Positions 7,224 through 15,711 of a stretch of DNA of 64,000 nt are shown here, one piece after another. A program made the translations under genes and the position numbers. The notes under the pieces were generated by a model. It saw only the letters and a list, made by a program, of their open reading frames with translations. It searched no databases and was not told where the DNA came from. The stretch is from NCBI RefSeq assembly GCF_001618955.1, contig NZ_LVYV01000055.1:231964-295963 (forward strand), written 5' to 3'. Origin of the DNA: Tardiphaga robiniae. GTDB taxonomy: Bacteria > Pseudomonadota > Alphaproteobacteria > Rhizobiales > Xanthobacteraceae. Each line of letters opens with the position of its first letter. Position 1 is the stretch's first letter.

Positions 7224-9536
7224 GTGAGTGAGATCAAGCGGATCCCGCATTGCAGTCACTGGGGCGCCTATACGATCCTCGTGCAGGACGAGCAGATCGT
7301 GGGCATCGAGCCGTTCGCCCACGATCCCGCCCCCTCGCCGATCATCCATTCGGTACCGGAATGGGCCAATCCTGAACGCCGCGTTCTGCGTCCGATGGTG
7401 CGCTCCGGCTGGCTCGACAAGCGCGAACACAGCGATCGGCGCAAGCGCGGCGCGGAGAAGTTCGTGTCCGTCAGCTGGGATGAGGCGACCACGCTGGTGG
7501 CCGACGAAATCCGCCGCGTCTCCAGTACCCATGGCAATGCGTCGATCTTCGCGGGCTCCTATGGCTGGACCAATTCGGGCCGGCTGCATCATGCGTCGTC
7601 TTTGCTCAAGCGCATGCTCAATCTGGTCGGCGGTTTCACCCGGCATGTGGATACGTATTCCATTGCTGCTGGCCCGGTGATTTTGCGCCATACGCTGGGA
7701 AGCTCGGATGCTTGCGACGGTCAGGCCAATACGCTCGACACCATAGCCGCACACACCGAGACGCTGGTGGTGTTCGGCGCGCTGTCGCCGCGCACCGCGC
7801 AGACCGAAGCCGGTGGCATCGGCGCCCACCGCCTCGAATCCTATCTCAGGAAAATCGCCGAGCGCGGCATCCGCATCGTTCACGTCTCGCCGCTGAAGGA
7901 CGATATGCCGGATTGGGTCGATGCCGAATGGTGGCCGATCCGCCCGAACACCGATACCGCGCTGATGCTGGGCCTCGCCGGCGAGATCGTGAAGGCAGGC
8001 CGGCCCGCCCGGGATTTCCTTGATCGCTGCACCAGCGGCGCCGAGCGACTGCTCGGCTATCTCGACGGCTCGTCCGATGGCATTCGCAAGGATGCAGCCT
8101 GGGCCGCGGAGATCTGCGGGCTCGATGCCGATGGCATCCGCCAGCTGGCGAGACGCCTCGTCGATACCCGCAGCATGCTTACCGTGAGCTGGAGCCTGCA
8201 GCGCGCGCATCATGGCGAGCAGCCGTTCTGGGCAGCACTCGGCCTCGCCTCCATCGTCGGCCAGATCGGGCTGCCGGGCGGCGGTGTCGGCTACGGCTAT
8301 GCCTCGCTGGGCGGCGTCGGCTCGCCCTTCAATCTCGGCAAGTCACCGGCCATCTCGCAACTGACGCGCCCGATCGACAGTTTCATCCCGGTGGCGCGCA
8401 TCAGCGACATGCTGCTCAATCCCGGCGCGACCTTCACCTATGAGGGCGAGACGCGAACCTATCCGGACACAAGGCTGGTCTACTGGGCAGGCGGCAATCC
8501 CTATCATCACCATCAGGATCTCAACCGGCTGTCCGAAGCCTGGACGCGGCCCGAGACCATCATCGTCCAGGATCCGATGTTCACCGCGACGGCGCAGCGC
8601 GCCGATATCGTGCTACCGGCAACCACATCGATCGAACGCAATGACCTCGCCGGCAACAAGCGCTCCGACTTCATCATCGCGATGAAGCAGGCCATCAAGC
8701 CGGTCGGAGACTCGCTGCCCGACTTCGAGATTTTCGACCGCATCGCCGGCAAGCTCGGCGTTGCCGACCGCTTCAACGAAGGCCGCGACGAAATGGGCTG
8801 GGTCCGTCATCTCTACGAGGCGAGTCGGCAGGACGCTTCCGAGCGGCTCGGCTTCGACATGCCCGACTTCGAAACATTCTGGCACGACGGCTACGCGCGC
8901 TGCCCGGTGCGCGCCGACCACACTTTCCTCGCCGATTTCCGCATCGATCCCGAGGCGCATGCGCTCAAGACCGAAAGCGGTAAGATTGTGCTCGGCAGCG
9001 AGACCCTCGCCCGGCTCGGTTATGCCGATTGTCCGTCGCATCCGGCCTGGGTTGAGCCGGCGGAATGGCTCGGCAACGGCAGCGATGCGTCCGATTTGCA
9101 TATGATCTCGCATCAGCCGGCCGGCCGACTGCACAGCCAGATCGAAACCGGCGTCGCCAGCGTGGCCAACAAGCGCAACGGCCGCGAACAGGCACGGCTG
9201 CATCCCGACGACGCCGCCGCACGCGGCGTCAGTGACGGACAGACCATCCGCATCTGGAATGCACGTGGCGCCTGCCTCGCCACTGCTGACGTCACCGACA
9301 GCGTGCGCCCCGGCGTGCTGGTGCTGCCGACCGGCGCCTGGTTCACCCCGCGCGCCGAGACGGGTCTCGAAGTCGCCGGCAATCCGAACGTGCTGACGCT
9401 AGACATCGGCACCTCGCAATTCGGCCAGGGCTGCTCGGCGCATACATGCCTGGTCCGCGCCGAACCCCATATTGCAGATCAACGCGACGCTTTTGAAGAA
9501 TACCAGGACAGACTGGTTGCACTCGCGACCGCCTGA
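7224..9536 (+). CDS. Molybdopterin (bis-MGD) oxidoreductase, BisC/TorA/DMSO-reductase type
   Basis: A 770-residue molybdenum enzyme of the DMSO-reductase family. The FAGSYGWTNSGRLHH motif (about 109-123) contains the Ser (about residue 112) that aligns with the Mo-ligand Ser of Rhodobacter DMSO reductase, and the length fits biotin-sulfoxide/TMAO reductases. There is no N-terminal 4Fe-4S cysteine motif and no Tat twin-arginine signal, so a cytoplasmic S-oxide or N-oxide reductase like BisC is likely. The C-terminal molydopterin dinucleotide-binding domain begins near residue 620 (HMISHQPAGRLHSQ). The start is GTG. Presence in a catabolic operon with a CoA-transferase and aldolase is unusual for BisC and suggests the growth substrate is oxidised at S or N, or that the enzyme works in reverse; both are inference. 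Confidence 0.9.
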   Translation: MSEIKRIPHCSHWGAYTILVQDEQIVGIEPFAHDPAPSPIIHSVPEWANPERRVLRPMVRSGWLDKREHSDRRKRGAEKFVSVSWDEATTLVADEIRRVSSTHGNASIFAGSYGWTNSGRLHHASSLLKRMLNLVGGFTRHVDTYSIAAGPVILRHTLGSSDACDGQANTLDTIAAHTETLVVFGALSPRTAQTEAGGIGAHRLESYLRKIAERGIRIVHVSPLKDDMPDWVDAEWWPIRPNTDTALMLGLAGEIVKAGRPARDFLDRCTSGAERLLGYLDGSSDGIRKDAAWAAEICGLDADGIRQLARRLVDTRSMLTVSWSLQRAHHGEQPFWAALGLASIVGQIGLPGGGVGYGYASLGGVGSPFNLGKSPAISQLTRPIDSFIPVARISDMLLNPGATFTYEGETRTYPDTRLVYWAGGNPYHHHQDLNRLSEAWTRPETIIVQDPMFTATAQRADIVLPATTSIERNDLAGNKRSDFIIAMKQAIKPVGDSLPDFEIFDRIAGKLGVADRFNEGRDEMGWVRHLYEASRQDASERLGFDMPDFETFWHDGYARCPVRADHTFLADFRIDPEAHALKTESGKIVLGSETLARLGYADCPSHPAWVEPAEWLGNGSDASDLHMISHQPAGRLHSQIETGVASVANKRNGREQARLHPDDAAARGVSDGQTIRIWNARGACLATADVTDSVRPGVLVLPTGAWFTPRAETGLEVAGNPNVLTLDIGTSQFGQGCSAHTCLVRAEPHIADQRDAFEEYQDRLVALATA

Positions 9537-9551
9537 GAGGAAACAGAAACC

Positions 9552-10121
9552 ATGACCACCCCAGCCATCAGCCGCTTCCCCGTCCCCGAAATCTCCAGCC
9601 TGCCGGAGGACATCCGCACCCGCATCCTCGCGGTGCAGGAAAAGTCCGGCTTCGTGCCCAACGTGTTCTTGACGCTGGCACATCGGCCCGACGAATTCCG
9701 CGCCTTCTTCGCCTATCATGATGCGCTGATGGACAAGCCAGGCCCGATCACCAAGGCCGAGCGCGAGATGATCGTGGTGGCCACCAGCAATGCCAACCAG
9801 TGCCAATATTGCGTGGTGGCGCATGGCGCCATCCTGCGCATCCGCGCCAAGAACCCGCTGATTGCCGACCAGATCGCGGTGAACTATCGCAAGGCTGATA
9901 TCACGCCGCGGCAACGCGCGATGCTCGATTTCGCCATGAAGGTCTCGATGCAGGCTTACGAAGTCGGCGATGCCGATATCGAGGCGCTGAAGCGCCACGA
10001 CTTCACGGAGGACGACGTCTGGGATATCGCTGCCATCGCCGCCTTCTTCGGCATGTCGAACCGGTTAGCGAATGTCACCAGCATGCGGCCGAACGACGAG
10101 TTCTTCGCCATGGGGCGCTGA
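9552..10121 (+). CDS. AhpD-like / carboxymuconolactone decarboxylase family protein
   Basis: An all-helical protein of 189 residues from the alkylhydroperoxidase D-like superfamily (peroxidase-related group). The redox motif QCQYCVVAHGAI gives Cys84, Cys87 and His91, the CxxCxxxH pattern of AhpD active sites. It starts 15 bases after the molybdenum enzyme with an AGGAAA ribosome site, so it belongs to the same operon. It may protect or reduce a partner, or act on a pathway intermediate as decarboxylase-like members do. The physiological substrate is unknown. Confidence 0.85.
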   Translation: MTTPAISRFPVPEISSLPEDIRTRILAVQEKSGFVPNVFLTLAHRPDEFRAFFAYHDALMDKPGPITKAEREMIVVATSNANQCQYCVVAHGAILRIRAKNPLIADQIAVNYRKADITPRQRAMLDFAMKVSMQAYEVGDADIEALKRHDFTEDDVWDIAAIAAFFGMSNRLANVTSMRPNDEFFAMGR

Positions 10122-10198
10122 CCCGCCTCACACCGGATATAATGATCGCCCGCAGCGGCCGGTAAGAGCCGCAGCGACGACTTTCGAGGAAACAAGCC

Positions 10199-10885
10199 AT
10201 GACGCATCCAAGCCCCGCAGACGTCGCAACCCGGCAGGCCATCATCGATGCCTGCCACGAAATGTCGGCTGCTGGTATCAATCAGGGCACGTCGGGCAAT
10301 ATCAGCGTCCGCACCGAGGACGGCATCCTGCTGACGCCGTCCGGTGTTCCCTACGACAGCATGCGGCCGGAAGACATCGTTGCGATGAAATGGGATGGCT
10401 CGTGGACGGCACCGCAAGGCCGCGTGCCCTCGACGGAGTGGCGTTTCCACCTCGACATACTCAAGGCCAAGCCAGAAACGAATGCCGTCGTGCACGCGCA
10501 TCCGATCTTCTGCACGATCATCGCAATCATGAACCGCAGCATTCCCGCGATCCACTACATGATCGCGGCGGCCGGCGGCAACGACATCCCCTGCGCACCC
10601 TATGCGCAGTATGGCACCGCGGAATTGTCGCAAGCGGCACTGGAGGCGCTGCGCTATCGCCGCGCCTGCCTGCTCGCCCATCACGGGCTGATCGCTATCG
10701 GCCCTAATCTGCGCAAGGCGATGTGGCTTGCGGTGGAGGTGGAGGTGCTCGCCAAGCAGTATCACGGCTGCTTGCAACTCGGCACGCCGCCGCTGCTGCC
10801 GGATGCCGAGATCGACAGCATCCTGAAGCGATGGGGACAATACGGCCTGCGCGACAGCGACGGCACGCCGAAAACCTCGACCTAA
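10199..10885 (+). CDS. Class II aldolase/adducin family protein, fuculose-phosphate-aldolase-like
   Basis: A 228-residue zinc aldolase of the FucA/AraD superfamily. The GTSGNISVR phosphate-binding motif is at about 30-38, the catalytic Glu at 80 (STEWRFH), zinc-binding His99 and His101 (HAHP) and the third His near 161 (LAHHGLI), matching the E73/H92/H94/H155 layout of FucA. It would split a phosphorylated sugar-like substrate to a triose phosphate such as DHAP and an aldehyde. The neighbouring PfkB kinase could make that phosphorylated substrate and the SDR could oxidise or reduce a product. Ribosome site: GAGGAAA. Confidence 0.9.
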   Translation: MTHPSPADVATRQAIIDACHEMSAAGINQGTSGNISVRTEDGILLTPSGVPYDSMRPEDIVAMKWDGSWTAPQGRVPSTEWRFHLDILKAKPETNAVVHAHPIFCTIIAIMNRSIPAIHYMIAAAGGNDIPCAPYAQYGTAELSQAALEALRYRRACLLAHHGLIAIGPNLRKAMWLAVEVEVLAKQYHGCLQLGTPPLLPDAEIDSILKRWGQYGLRDSDGTPKTST

Positions 10886-10918
10886 CCAACCAGCACCAAC
10901 AATTGCGAGACTTGCCAT

Positions 10919-11878
10919 ATGGCCCATCCCCACGACGTCAGCGTCTGCGGCACCTACATCCTGGACGTCCTCGGCGTCCCCATCACTGAAATCCCGGCCG
11001 GCGGCGGCCGCGCGCTGATCGATGAGATCCGGCTCACGGTCGCCGGCACCGCGGGCGGCACTGTGGTGCCCTGCGCGCGCCTCGGACTGAAGGCGCTCGC
11101 TGTCGGCGCGGTCGGCGCCGACGAGAAGGCCGACTGGGTGCTGAATGCGATGGAGCGCGAGGGCATTGATATTTCGGTGATGGAGCGGATGGCCGGCGTG
11201 CCGACCTCCGCCACCATCCTGCCGATCCGTCCGGATGGCTCGCGGCCGGTGCTGCATGCGCGCGGCGCCTCCGCGCGCTGGAAGATTTCGCCCGAAGCGC
11301 AGAAAGCCGCTTGCCGCAGCAAGGTCCTGCATCTTGGCGGCGTCGGGTCGCTGCTGGCGATGGACGGCGAGCCCACGGTCGCGCTGCTGCGCGATGCCAA
11401 GGCGGCCGGCTGCATCACCACCGTCGATCTCATCCAGGCACGCGGCGAGACGCTGGCGCTGGTCGAACCGCTGATGCCCTATACGGACTTCTTCATGCCG
11501 AGCATCGACGAGACCCACGCGCTGGTCGGCACCGACGACCCCGCGGCCTGCGCGCAATATTTCATCGGTAAGGGCGCCGGTGCCTGCGCGATCTCGCTCG
11601 GCGAGCACGGCTCTTTCGTCATGACGCGTGACGGGCGGCAATTCACGGTACCGGCCTTCGAGGTGACGGTGCGCGACACCTCCGGCTGCGGCGATTCCTA
11701 TACCGGCGGCTTCATCGCCGGCCTCGTCCGCGACTGGGACCTGCTGGACTGCGCAAAACTGGCGACAGCCACCGCCGCCATCGTCGCGACGGGGCTCGGT
11801 TCCGGCGCCAATCTCGTGTCCTTCGAGGAGACGGTCAAGGCGATGAACACGCTGCCCGTCCGCGGCGCGCGCGCCTAA
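10919..11878 (+). CDS. PfkB-family carbohydrate kinase
   Basis: A 319-residue ribokinase-type kinase. The family signature near the C-terminus reads DTSGCGDSYTGGF (residues 253-265) with the catalytic base Asp259; the usual GAGD is GCGD here. The early part has the GTAGGTVVPCARLG segment typical of the substrate-binding side. It phosphorylates a hydroxyl of a sugar or sugar-like alcohol with ATP. It lies 33 bases after the aldolase gene, so kinase followed by retro-aldol cleavage is a reasonable order of reactions. The substrate is not readable from sequence. Confidence 0.9.
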   Translation: MAHPHDVSVCGTYILDVLGVPITEIPAGGGRALIDEIRLTVAGTAGGTVVPCARLGLKALAVGAVGADEKADWVLNAMEREGIDISVMERMAGVPTSATILPIRPDGSRPVLHARGASARWKISPEAQKAACRSKVLHLGGVGSLLAMDGEPTVALLRDAKAAGCITTVDLIQARGETLALVEPLMPYTDFFMPSIDETHALVGTDDPAACAQYFIGKGAGACAISLGEHGSFVMTRDGRQFTVPAFEVTVRDTSGCGDSYTGGFIAGLVRDWDLLDCAKLATATAAIVATGLGSGANLVSFEETVKAMNTLPVRGARA

Positions 11879-11917
11879 TTCATCCGTCGACAGCTTTCAT
11901 AGAAGCAGGAACATCAC

Positions 11918-12664
11918 ATGACCAGACATGCCATCGTCACAGGTGCCAGCCGCGGAATCGGACGCGCCATCGCCCTTGGCCTCGCCAAGCGGGGCTACAA
12001 TCTCGCTCTGACCGACATCGCAGCGCAGGAGAGCGCGCTGCTGGAGACCGTCACGGATGTGAAGAAGCTCGGCGGCAACTGCATTCCGGTTCTGGCCGAT
12101 GTCAGCAAGCTCGAGGATTGCCAGCGCTCGGTTGCGGAAGCGGTCGCGGGTCTCGGCCATGTCGATGTTCTCGTCAACAATGCCGGCATCCTGCGTCTCG
12201 CGACCATCGAGGAGACCACGCCCGAACACTGGGACCAGACCTTCGCCGTGAACGTCCGCGGCGTGTTCCAGATGACCCAGGCGATGGTTGTCCACATGAA
12301 GGAGCGCAAATACGGGCGCATCGTCAACATTGCCTCGCTGGCTGCACGCACGGGCGGCCCCGGCCAATCGCACTATGCCGCGTCGAAATCCGCTGTGGTG
12401 GGCTTCACGCGGGTGTCGTCGATGGAATTCGGTGGCCACGGCATCACGGTGAATGCCGTATGCCCCGGCATCATCCTGACCGAAATGGGCCGCAACAATC
12501 TGCGCGATCCGGAGCGGGTCACCTATTTCGAGAAGATCACCGATCTGCATCGGCTCGGCGAGCCGGAAGACGTCGTCGGCCCCGTCGCATTCTTCGCCTC
12601 CGACGATTCCGCCTTCGTGACGGGCCAGGCACTCAACGTGGATGGCGGTATCTTCTACAGCTGA
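11918..12664 (+). CDS. SDR-family oxidoreductase (FabG-like)
   Basis: Classical short-chain dehydrogenase of 248 residues. The Rossmann motif is TGASRGIGRA (8-17), with NNAG at 87-90, catalytic Ser140, Tyr153 and Lys157 (SHYAASK), and the PG motif after VNAVCPGI. Asp33 after the second beta strand (LTDI) suggests NAD(H) preference. An AGGAA ribosome site precedes the start. It is the last gene of the catabolic operon, 39 bases after the kinase. The likely role is oxidation or reduction of a hydroxy or oxo intermediate; the automatic label 3-oxoacyl-ACP reductase would be misleading here. Confidence 0.92.
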   Translation: MTRHAIVTGASRGIGRAIALGLAKRGYNLALTDIAAQESALLETVTDVKKLGGNCIPVLADVSKLEDCQRSVAEAVAGLGHVDVLVNNAGILRLATIEETTPEHWDQTFAVNVRGVFQMTQAMVVHMKERKYGRIVNIASLAARTGGPGQSHYAASKSAVVGFTRVSSMEFGGHGITVNAVCPGIILTEMGRNNLRDPERVTYFEKITDLHRLGEPEDVVGPVAFFASDDSAFVTGQALNVDGGIFYS

Positions 12665-13022
12665 GCGACATCAATCCGAAATCGGCGTCCGGTAGCGAAC
12701 GCACGACCCTGTAGGACTTCCGCGGACGTGCGTGTCCGGGACCGCGCACCACTGCATGGACAGCAACAGGCTGAACCATGCGGTGGCTCCTGCTCCATAC
12801 TCACGAACGCTTGCGCAGCGCTTCGAGCAAATGTGAAGGCAGCGGTCGGACATCGAAGCGATCCTGGACGCGTCCTATCTGGACGTTAGGCTTGGGACTT
12901 TGGCGCGGTCAGAATGAAGTTACGACCGCCTAGGCCGGCAGCTTTTTTTGCCCTGCGCCGCAACCAACGAGGTTCATGAATGTTGCAGCATTTGCTGGGT
13001 GGCCGTCCATAGGAGCACATCC
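12665..13022. other. Intergenic region without a supported gene
   Basis: About 360 bases after the SDR gene. Short open frames exist on both strands but none has a ribosome site or convincing composition. A T-run following a weak hairpin (TTTTTTT near 12944) could end the operon. The last bases contain the GGAG ribosome site of the next gene. Confidence 0.5.
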
Positions 13023-13442
13023 ATGTGTGATTACAGCCTGCACGCGGTCGCCAACCGTCCCGCAGAGGTGGCGGATAGGTTGGTATCGACAAGATTTCCT
13101 TCGACGACAACCAAAGGGTTCGCAAGCTTCGACGACCCGAACGTTGCGGTATGCCTTCGCCCTGGCACCGAGATCGCTTTTGAAGAAAACGTCCGCGTCG
13201 ATGGATGGGTGTTTCGCCGCAACGTCAACGATCGACTAGCCCGTTTCCGCCAAATTGAGTTGGGCCAGTATCACAATCACCACGACGCGCTGGAATTCTC
13301 AAATGGCAGGATTGTCCTCGTCACAGACCTGAGGCCCGGGCAGAAGGCAATCGTGCTGCAATTACCGGTCAGTCAGGCAATCCAGAAAAACAAGACCACT
13401 GCGCCTGCTGCGACGCCGCGGGTCGCTCGGACCACTCCCTGA
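13023..13442 (+). CDS. Conserved hypothetical protein, soluble
   Basis: A 139-residue protein without signal peptide or membrane segment and of unknown function. The start ATG follows a GGAG ribosome site (GGAGCACATCC); the frame is open further upstream but has no better start. The body is beta-rich, with CLRPGTEIAFEENV and the histidine cluster QYHNHHDALEF, and the last 25 residues are a low-complexity Ala/Pro/Thr tail. Proteins opening MCDYSLH are familiar from Bradyrhizobium-type genomes. A strong terminator follows the stop codon, supporting a real monocistronic gene. Confidence 0.7.
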   Translation: MCDYSLHAVANRPAEVADRLVSTRFPSTTTKGFASFDDPNVAVCLRPGTEIAFEENVRVDGWVFRRNVNDRLARFRQIELGQYHNHHDALEFSNGRIVLVTDLRPGQKAIVLQLPVSQAIQKNKTTAPAATPRVARTTP

Positions 13443-13468
13443 CGAGCGTATCGCCAGTAGGTAGAAGA

Positions 13469-13496
13469 AACCCGCCGGCGCAGCTCGGCGGGTTTT
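13469..13496 (+). terminator. Rho-independent terminator
   Basis: Perfect 9-base stem AACCCGCCG / CGGCGGGTT with an 8-base loop and TTTT, 27 bases after the preceding stop codon. Confidence 0.85.
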
Positions 13497-13781
13497 CATT
13501 GCATTGGTAGGGTCTGGGCTATGCTCGACGTCTCGCGGCATATCGCCGAACCGAAGACCACCACAGCCCGCTCGATACCCTCCGGCGTTTTTTCTTGGGT
13601 TCCCTTGAACCTTTTAGCTAAATCCATCGTACCAACTTACGCTGGGGATTTGAGGCCCAGTGTTGAACCAACGTCGCCGGGGCGATCATACTCCGCTCAG
13701 GGCGACGTTGCGCGTGCGGTCTCCACCCGCCCTCACTTGCGGGCTTTTGCAGGGCCGCACGCCATCGGGTAGAGTGGCGGG

Positions 13782-14018
13782 ATGACGAATACAAAAGCAT
13801 GGCAGTCCAAGCTGCTCGACGAACCCAGGATCGGCTTTGTTGAAGAGCACGGTTCGCGCGCGGCCAATGCCGAGCGCGCCATGGTCGTCGAGCGCCGGCA
13901 CAAACCGACGGCATCCCCTCGGACGACTCCGAAACACGATCCTCTGGCGAAGATCCTAAACGAACCGCGCGTGGGCTTCGATACTATCCATCGATCCGCC
14001 TCAAGGTCGCCAAAATGA
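13782..14018 (+). CDS. Small hypothetical protein with an internal duplication
   Basis: A 78-residue open frame with a GGCGGG stretch before the ATG. Two copies of one motif are visible, LLDEPRIGFVEEH (about 11-23) and ILNEPRVGFDTIH (about 59-71), so the protein looks like a tandem duplication of a short unit joined by a basic linker. The stop codon is followed within 4 bases by a GC-rich hairpin. Together these support a real gene, but no family is recognised and the overlapping minus-strand frame is also open, so confidence is limited. Confidence 0.45.
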   Translation: MTNTKAWQSKLLDEPRIGFVEEHGSRAANAERAMVVERRHKPTASPRTTPKHDPLAKILNEPRVGFDTIHRSASRSPK

Positions 14019-14021
14019 AAG

Positions 14022-14040
14022 GGCCGCCACTGAGGCGGCC
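14022..14040 (+). terminator. Hairpin terminator after the duplicated-motif ORF
   Basis: GGCCGCC-ACTGA-GGCGGCC, a perfect 7-base stem with only two T after it, directly behind the stop codon. Confidence 0.5.
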
Positions 14041-14458
14041 TTACGGAGGGGTAAGGTATGCCGAATTGGCTAGGGCTGCTTCGAGTTGACACCTTGCGTG
14101 GAATGGTACCGGCGGGATTTTTCGGCGGACGCCGTCGACATCGTGGCGCCAGCGAGGAGAAGCCGCAGCGCCGAAGGTGCCGGCCCGCATGCCCCCGATA
14201 AGAAAACAAACGAAGCAAGCCCTTACCGGTCGCCCTCGCGGGCCTGGTGACGGGCCGTAACTTTCGGCCCCAGGCGCAGATGTCCAGCGAAGTTTGATCG
14301 GCAAAAGTCAGCTTGGCTAAGACATAGCCGCCCAGATCAAAGACCAGCGACTCATTGGAGCCCTTGAAGCGCACCACCGCGTTGCCGTGCTGGTGAGTGA
14401 CGTTAACGTGGTCACGAGAATATCCAGTGATGGCGGCGTGATGTCACGGCGGAAATCA
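14041..14458. other. Gene-poor region with a possible minus-strand remnant
   Basis: No intact gene. On the minus strand around 14280-14430 an open frame without a good start reads VVRFKGSNESLVFDLGG and LAKLTFADQTSLDI, which looks like the end of a beta-rich, RTX-like repeat protein before running into arginine-rich noncoding translation. It may be a decayed fragment. Nothing else is supported. Confidence 0.3.
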
Positions 14459-14662
14459 TCAGGGTGAAACGGGAGGCCAAAATCGCAGCAATGCTGAGAC
14501 TAACAGTAGGAGTAAACCCGCGCCCATTATCCTTCGCCTGCCATCTACCGCCGCGATGGCCCGCAGCACAATCCATGATCCGATGAGCCAACCAAACGCT
14601 TCGCGGACGCCTTGCGCTCTATCTAAAACTCTCGCCACTGCAGATTCATCCCTGTCCACCAT
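14459..14662 (-). CDS. Possible small membrane protein
   Basis: A frame of about 67 residues (MVDRDESAV start), with GGGAGG directly before the ATG/GTG pair although spacing to the ATG is tight. It has a hydrophobic patch around WLIGSWIVL and one clear C-terminal membrane segment (IMGAGLLLLLVSALL). It is unrelated to anything I recognise and is read against the flanking genes. Start choice and reality are uncertain; the frame continues open to 14707. Confidence 0.3.
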   Translation of the reverse strand: MVDRDESAVARVLDRAQGVREAFGWLIGSWIVLRAIAAVDGRRRIMGAGLLLLLVSALLRFWPPVSP

Positions 14663-14870
14663 CGCCTCCCACGTTATAGGAACATAGTCTGAACGAAGTG
14701 TGTTCAAATTATGGGCTTATCATCCTATTTTGATACGAAAGACGCCGTCGGATCAGCGACAGGGCGAATGTCAGCCTCTTGGAGTTCCACTGCAACTGGG
14801 CGACGTCGAACCTTCCAGCCTCAGTGGCGACCAAGGGGAAACGCGATCACCCCTCACCCGAGCGCCCACT

Positions 14871-15419
14871 ATGTCTGCGACCCTGCCGCTACGCCTGTCC
14901 CACTTCCGCATGCTGGCTGTGGCCGCGCTGATCGCCGGCATCGGCGCGACGCAGGTCACAGCCGCCATGCCGACGCCAATCGGCCCGGCGGGCGATTATG
15001 ACATCTGCCTGGGCGACACCGACGACAGGGCCATCGCCGCCTGCAATCGTGCCATCGAGCGCAATCACTATCGCGGCGAGGAACTGGCGATGCTCCATGT
15101 CAGCCGTTCGGTCGGCTATCTGCTGTCGGGCGATCCGGATGCCGCCATTGTCGATGCGGATGTTGCGATCATGTTTGATCGCGCTCTGGCGGTCGCGTTT
15201 TGGAGCCGGGGCAGCGCCTGGCAGAACAAGAATGAGCCTGTGCGCGCCATTGCCGATTTCAGCGAAGCCATTCGCCTCGATCCCGCGGATGCGTCATCGC
15301 TGATCCAGCGCGGCATCGCCAGGGAACAGATCGGCGATACCGCCGGCGGCGCCCGCGACCTCGCCGAAGCCACGGGCATCGATCCGCAGCTGACGGCACG
15401 AAAATACGTCAGGAAGTGA
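14871..15419 (+). CDS. TPR-repeat periplasmic protein
   Basis: A 182-residue exported protein. The frame opens at 14700, but the ATG at 14871 begins a convincing signal peptide (MLAVAALIAGIGATQVTAA region, residues 13-31), so this start is preferred although its ribosome site is weak. After the signal come tetratricopeptide units: one around residues 45-75 with a CLGDTD/ACNRAIE cysteine pair, and clear TPR units at about 105-170 (AFWSRGSAWQNKNEPVRAI, AIRLDPADASS). TPRs mediate protein contacts. Downstream genes are convergent, so it appears monocistronic. Confidence 0.75.
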   Translation: MSATLPLRLSHFRMLAVAALIAGIGATQVTAAMPTPIGPAGDYDICLGDTDDRAIAACNRAIERNHYRGEELAMLHVSRSVGYLLSGDPDAAIVDADVAIMFDRALAVAFWSRGSAWQNKNEPVRAIADFSEAIRLDPADASSLIQRGIAREQIGDTAGGARDLAEATGIDPQLTARKYVRK

Positions 15420-15549
15420 CGGCGCTCATCCTCTCCGACTGATGTGTCGTTGCATCCGTGATGTCAGATCGCCGTGCCCGGCCGTGCAAGCCCGAACAGC
15501 GGCTCCATTGGCTCGAGGGGGCCCCTGCGGCGCCGCGCATCGACATCCG

Positions 15550-15699
15550 TCAGCGATCGCGGTGGACGTCCCAGTAATTGGTCACGCCTTCTTCGTGATT
15601 CCTGCCGCTGGGCGGCGCTCGCGGCGTGTGCAGGAAGGCGCGATACAGAACGGCGAGGATTCCGATCAGCAGCAGCAGCGGCAAGACCCAGTCTGGCAT
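15550..15699 (-). CDS. 49-residue single-span membrane protein
   Basis: A short gene with a strong GGAG ribosome site 9 bases before ATG. The protein opens MPDWVLPLLLLIGILAVLY, a clear N-terminal membrane anchor, followed by a hydrophilic tail (NHEEGVTNYWDVHRDR). It starts 13 bases after the stop codon of the frameshifted gene upstream, so they form one transcript. No function is known to me. Confidence 0.6.
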   Translation of the reverse strand: MPDWVLPLLLLIGILAVLYRAFLHTPRAPPSGRNHEEGVTNYWDVHRDR

Positions 15700-15711
15700 T
15701 GGCGTATCTCC

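Noticed and set aside
6390..8213. Very long open frame (about 600 codons) on the minus strand across the CoA-transferase B and molybdenum enzyme genes
   Set aside because: Its translation is low-complexity, rich in Arg/Ala/His/Gln, without ribosome site, and is the third-position mirror of strongly recognisable genes; typical for high-GC DNA.
9956..11641. Minus-strand open frame of about 560 codons opposite the aldolase and kinase genes
   Set aside because: Same mirror pattern; the plus-strand genes carry catalytic motifs, the mirror carries none.
13733..14377. Minus-strand open frame of 214 codons
   Set aside because: Only the first ~45 residues look protein-like; the rest is Arg/Pro-rich noncoding translation and overlaps a better-supported small plus-strand ORF.
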